Origin: Arthrobacter sp.
GTDB lineage: Bacteria; Actinomycetota; Actinomycetes; Actinomycetales; Micrococcaceae
Direction of reading: 5' to 3'
Assembly: GCA_025464545.1 (NCBI GenBank)
Contig: JAODMA010000230.1
Location: 1 to 5,383, forward strand
DNA length: 5,383 bases
Shown: one piece after another, positions 5,327 through 5,383 of the stretch
Position numbering within the stretch: the first letter of the stretch is position 1
How the letters are laid out: the number at the start of each line of letters is the position of its first letter
Translations under genes and position numbers: made by a program
Notes under the pieces: model-generated
Told to the model about the DNA's origin: nothing
Databases searched by the model: none
The model's input: the letters and a program-made list of their open reading frames with translations, nothing else

Positions 5327-5383
5327 GTGAACGCACTCGACCAGGTTCCGGCAGATTTCCTCTTTGCCCTGCGAACCCTTCGA
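5327..5383 (+). CDS. N-terminus of a right-edge gene, possibly DUF3000 family
   Basis: A GTG start followed by 18 further open codons runs off the window: MNALDQVPADFLFALRTLR, with the GTG read as Met. The start is supported by the -10 box 6 nt upstream and the absence of a ribosome-binding site. The piece 'VPADFLFALRTLR' resembles, from memory, the beginning of actinobacterial DUF3000 proteins ('PPAFRRAVEALR...'), which are often encoded near a ribonuclease D-like gene. Nineteen residues are too few for a firm family call. Confidence 0.5.
   Translation, partial: MNALDQVPADFLFALRTLR

Overview
The window looks like chromosomal DNA from a high-GC actinobacterium, most likely a member of the Micrococcaceae (Arthrobacter or Pseudarthrobacter type). 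Reasons: strong G/C preference at third codon positions, GTG starts, TANNCT-type -10 boxes placed for leaderless transcripts, and the protein families present (an actinobacterial DUF6421 protein, a probable DUF3000 N-terminus and an actinobacterial membrane-anchored hydrolase). The genus is inferred from memory of protein families, not from a search. I saw no insertion sequence, CRISPR array, rRNA or tRNA. The segment reads as ordinary core or shell chromosome.

Layout. (1) 1-514, minus strand: N-terminal 171 codons of a membrane-anchored protein, probably an actinobacterial alpha/beta hydrolase, running off the left edge. (2) 515-740: divergent intergenic region with one candidate leaderless promoter for each direction. 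(3) 741-1729, plus strand: a two-gene unit of a small universal-stress-protein-like protein followed 14 nt later by methionine-(R)-sulfoxide reductase MsrB, closed by a GC-rich hairpin. (4) 1730-1950: an intergenic region, AT-richer in its middle, with an imperfect direct repeat, an extended -10 promoter candidate and a 5'-UTR hairpin. (5) 1951-4085: a DUF6421 protein overlapped by ATGA with an atypical short-chain dehydrogenase. (6) 4123-5223: a PLP-dependent low-specificity L-threonine aldolase family enzyme with its own leaderless promoter. (7) 5224-5314: a dense cluster of GC palindromes. (8) 5327-5383: the first 19 codons of a gene that resembles DUF3000.

How the genes may work together. 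MsrB repairs oxidised methionine, and the Usp-like partner suggests a small stress-response unit. DUF6421, the SDR and the aldolase form a second group. The aldolase cleaves or makes beta-hydroxy-alpha-amino acids, and an SDR could act on the alcohol or carbonyl. The DUF6421 protein carries an HDxxH...EELRxDL pattern that resembles the zinc site of M49-like metallopeptidases, so it may be an unrecognised or degenerate zincin. A joint pathway is a hypothesis only.

The most striking points are this possible zincin signature and the recurrence of a -10 hexamer exactly 6 nt before the start codon at four transcription-unit starts.
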